Source: Methanosarcinales archaeon
Lineage (GTDB): Archaea; Halobacteriota; Syntropharchaeia; Alkanophagales; Methanospirareceae
Assembly (NCBI GenBank): GCA_025464585.1
Contig: JAODGL010000137.1
Coordinates: forward strand, 1-6,994
Reading direction: 5' to 3'
DNA: 6,994 nucleotides
The translations under genes and the position numbers were made by a program. Under the pieces are notes generated by a model that searched no databases, was not told where the DNA came from, and worked only from the letters and a program-made list of their open reading frames with translations. Numbering within the stretch: the stretch's first letter is position 1; the number at the start of each line of letters is the position of its first letter. Positions 6,132-6,994 of this stretch are shown one piece after another.

Positions 6132-6994
6132 CTCTCCAATAACGGCATTAATACTGGATTTACGTCACACCATCTCCCTTCTTCATCCTCATATTGCACT
6201 GCAATTAAACTGAAGAGCAAATCACGGCTTATTGAATCGCTTATATCTCTATCCCTTGCCTCCTTTTTATCATAAATCTCCAGAAGCCTTGCCTTATGCG
6301 CCTCTGTGAGTGTTTGGTCATACGCTCTCCTCAATTTCTCCAGCACTTTTCTCACTTCTTCTTTTGTTATCCTCCCTTTTTCATTCCTGTAAGCTTTTAT
6401 TGTTGCATCCTCCATAACATGAATGAATTCAGAAGTTTTTCCTGTGGATAATATCGCCTCCTTCAAAGCTTCTTCCTCTATCAAGCCCAAATCCATCCTC
6501 CTATCCACTATTTGTCGGTAGAAATCTAAGTTTTCTTCGTTTATCCTATTTCCATCCCTACTTTTCACCGGAAGTTGGGGAAGGATAAAATCACCATCAA
6601 ACGCATGCCTTACATTCTGGTAATACGGATTGAAAGTCAGAGGGATGGGGAAAGTATAGATGACAAAGCAGTTTGGCTGTGTAAGCAATCCATAATTTTT
6701 ATAGAAGAATTCTTCAGCTTGTTGCCCTCGAGCAAGTTTATCGAGGTCATCAACAATTACCATCGCCCTTTTGGTTGTTTTGTCTTCTACTTCTATTACA
6801 AGCCAGTTAAGCCTCTGAATGAGGTCACTTATTTTTGTCTCAAGCTCTTTCCTAATATATTCCCTTGTCTTCGCTTCTCTACCCAATTTTAAGAGCAAAA
6901 ATTTCGAGAAAGATATCCCCATTTCGTGGTATCTCGTGACATCTTCCTCAGAAACCTTTGTAATACGCATCATGAAATCCCTGAAATCTTCTTT
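6113..6994 (-). CDS. AAA+/STAND-like ATPase, C-terminal part (5' end outside the window)
   Basis: The reading frame stays open to the right edge with no stop (seven sense codons precede the first ATG, at 6973), and no Walker A is present, so the N-terminal P-loop part probably lies beyond the window. Counting from that ATG, RAMVIVDDLDKL (69-80) is a clear Walker B with paired aspartates. CFVIYTFPIPL (102-112) fits a sensor-1 strand. LSTGKTSEFIHVMEDA (175-190) occupies the place where relatives carry an SGGxxR-type helix. LLFSLIAVQYEDEEGRWCDV (252-271) and the following NPVLMPLLE look like the winged-helix end of STAND/ORC-like ATPases, where YDVHP is common. The stop overlaps the TPR gene by 19 bp, so the two form an operon. 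Inferred role: nucleotide-driven switch signalling to or from the TPR partner. A defence or stress function is possible, but nothing in the window shows an effector. The ATPase class is well supported; the family within it is not. Confidence 0.8.
   Translation of the reverse strand, partial: KEDFRDFMMRITKVSEEDVTRYHEMGISFSKFLLLKLGREAKTREYIRKELETKISDLIQRLNWLVIEVEDKTTKRAMVIVDDLDKLARGQQAEEFFYKNYGLLTQPNCFVIYTFPIPLTFNPYYQNVRHAFDGDFILPQLPVKSRDGNRINEENLDFYRQIVDRRMDLGLIEEEALKEAILSTGKTSEFIHVMEDATIKAYRNEKGRITKEEVRKVLEKLRRAYDQTLTEAHKARLLEIYDKKEARDRDISDSISRDLLFSLIAVQYEDEEGRWCDVNPVLMPLLERWKKAE
6132..6137 (-). promoter_or_regulatory. Purine-rich ribosome binding site abutting the TPR gene start
   Basis: On the minus strand GGAGAG directly precedes the ATG at 6131, so the GGAG core is only 2 bases away. 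The site lies in the last codons of the ATPase gene. The tight spacing suggests that initiation depends mainly on ribosomes finishing the ATPase gene. Confidence 0.4.

Noticed and set aside
6113..6973. Treating the ATPase as a complete 286-residue protein starting at the ATG at 6973.
   Set aside because: The frame is open upstream to the window edge, and the Walker A expected before the Walker B is missing, so a truncated view is more likely.

Overview
The window looks like euryarchaeal DNA, most probably from the methanogen/anaerobic methane oxidiser (ANME)/Archaeoglobus side of the tree. The evidence is an archaeal-type Pth2 peptidyl-tRNA hydrolase, a short archaeal-type TrmO, a protein I recognise as the methanogen-associated DUF2119 family, and a large flavo-iron-sulfur protein carrying HdrD-type cysteine-rich CCG domains. 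AT-rich TATA-like elements lie upstream of several genes. I cannot assign a genus from the sequence alone.

Layout. (1) 148-2868, plus strand: a 906-residue fusion. Its N-terminal half is a GltD/NfnL-type NAD(P)H- and FAD-binding oxidoreductase. Its C-terminal half is an HdrC/HdrD-like module with two ferredoxin motifs and two complete CCG motifs. In effect it joins a pyridine-nucleotide entry site and a heterodisulfide-reductase-like (or similar) active site in one soluble polypeptide. (2) 2955-4487, minus strand, read right to left: pth2, a DUF2119 gene overlapping it by ATGA, and then trmO after a 64-bp gap. This is a small translation and tRNA-maintenance cluster. The DUF2119 protein shows an HxxE...H...E pattern typical of the AstE/AspA/M14 zinc hydrolases. 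(3) 4566-6994, minus strand: the C-terminal part of a AAA+/STAND-like ATPase, which runs off the right edge of the window. It overlaps by 19 bp a 521-residue protein with an uncharacterised N-terminal domain and eight exact 40-residue TPR repeats. This pair resembles the ATPase-plus-TPR signalling or conflict modules seen in many prokaryotes. No effector domain is visible here.

The gene on the left converges with trmO across an 86-bp gap. Intergenic gaps are all short (64 to 147 bp). No rRNA, tRNA, CRISPR array, insertion sequence or integrase was found. The items most worth a second look are the NAD(P)H-oxidoreductase/HdrD fusion, the coupled Pth2-DUF2119 pair and the ATPase-TPR pair.
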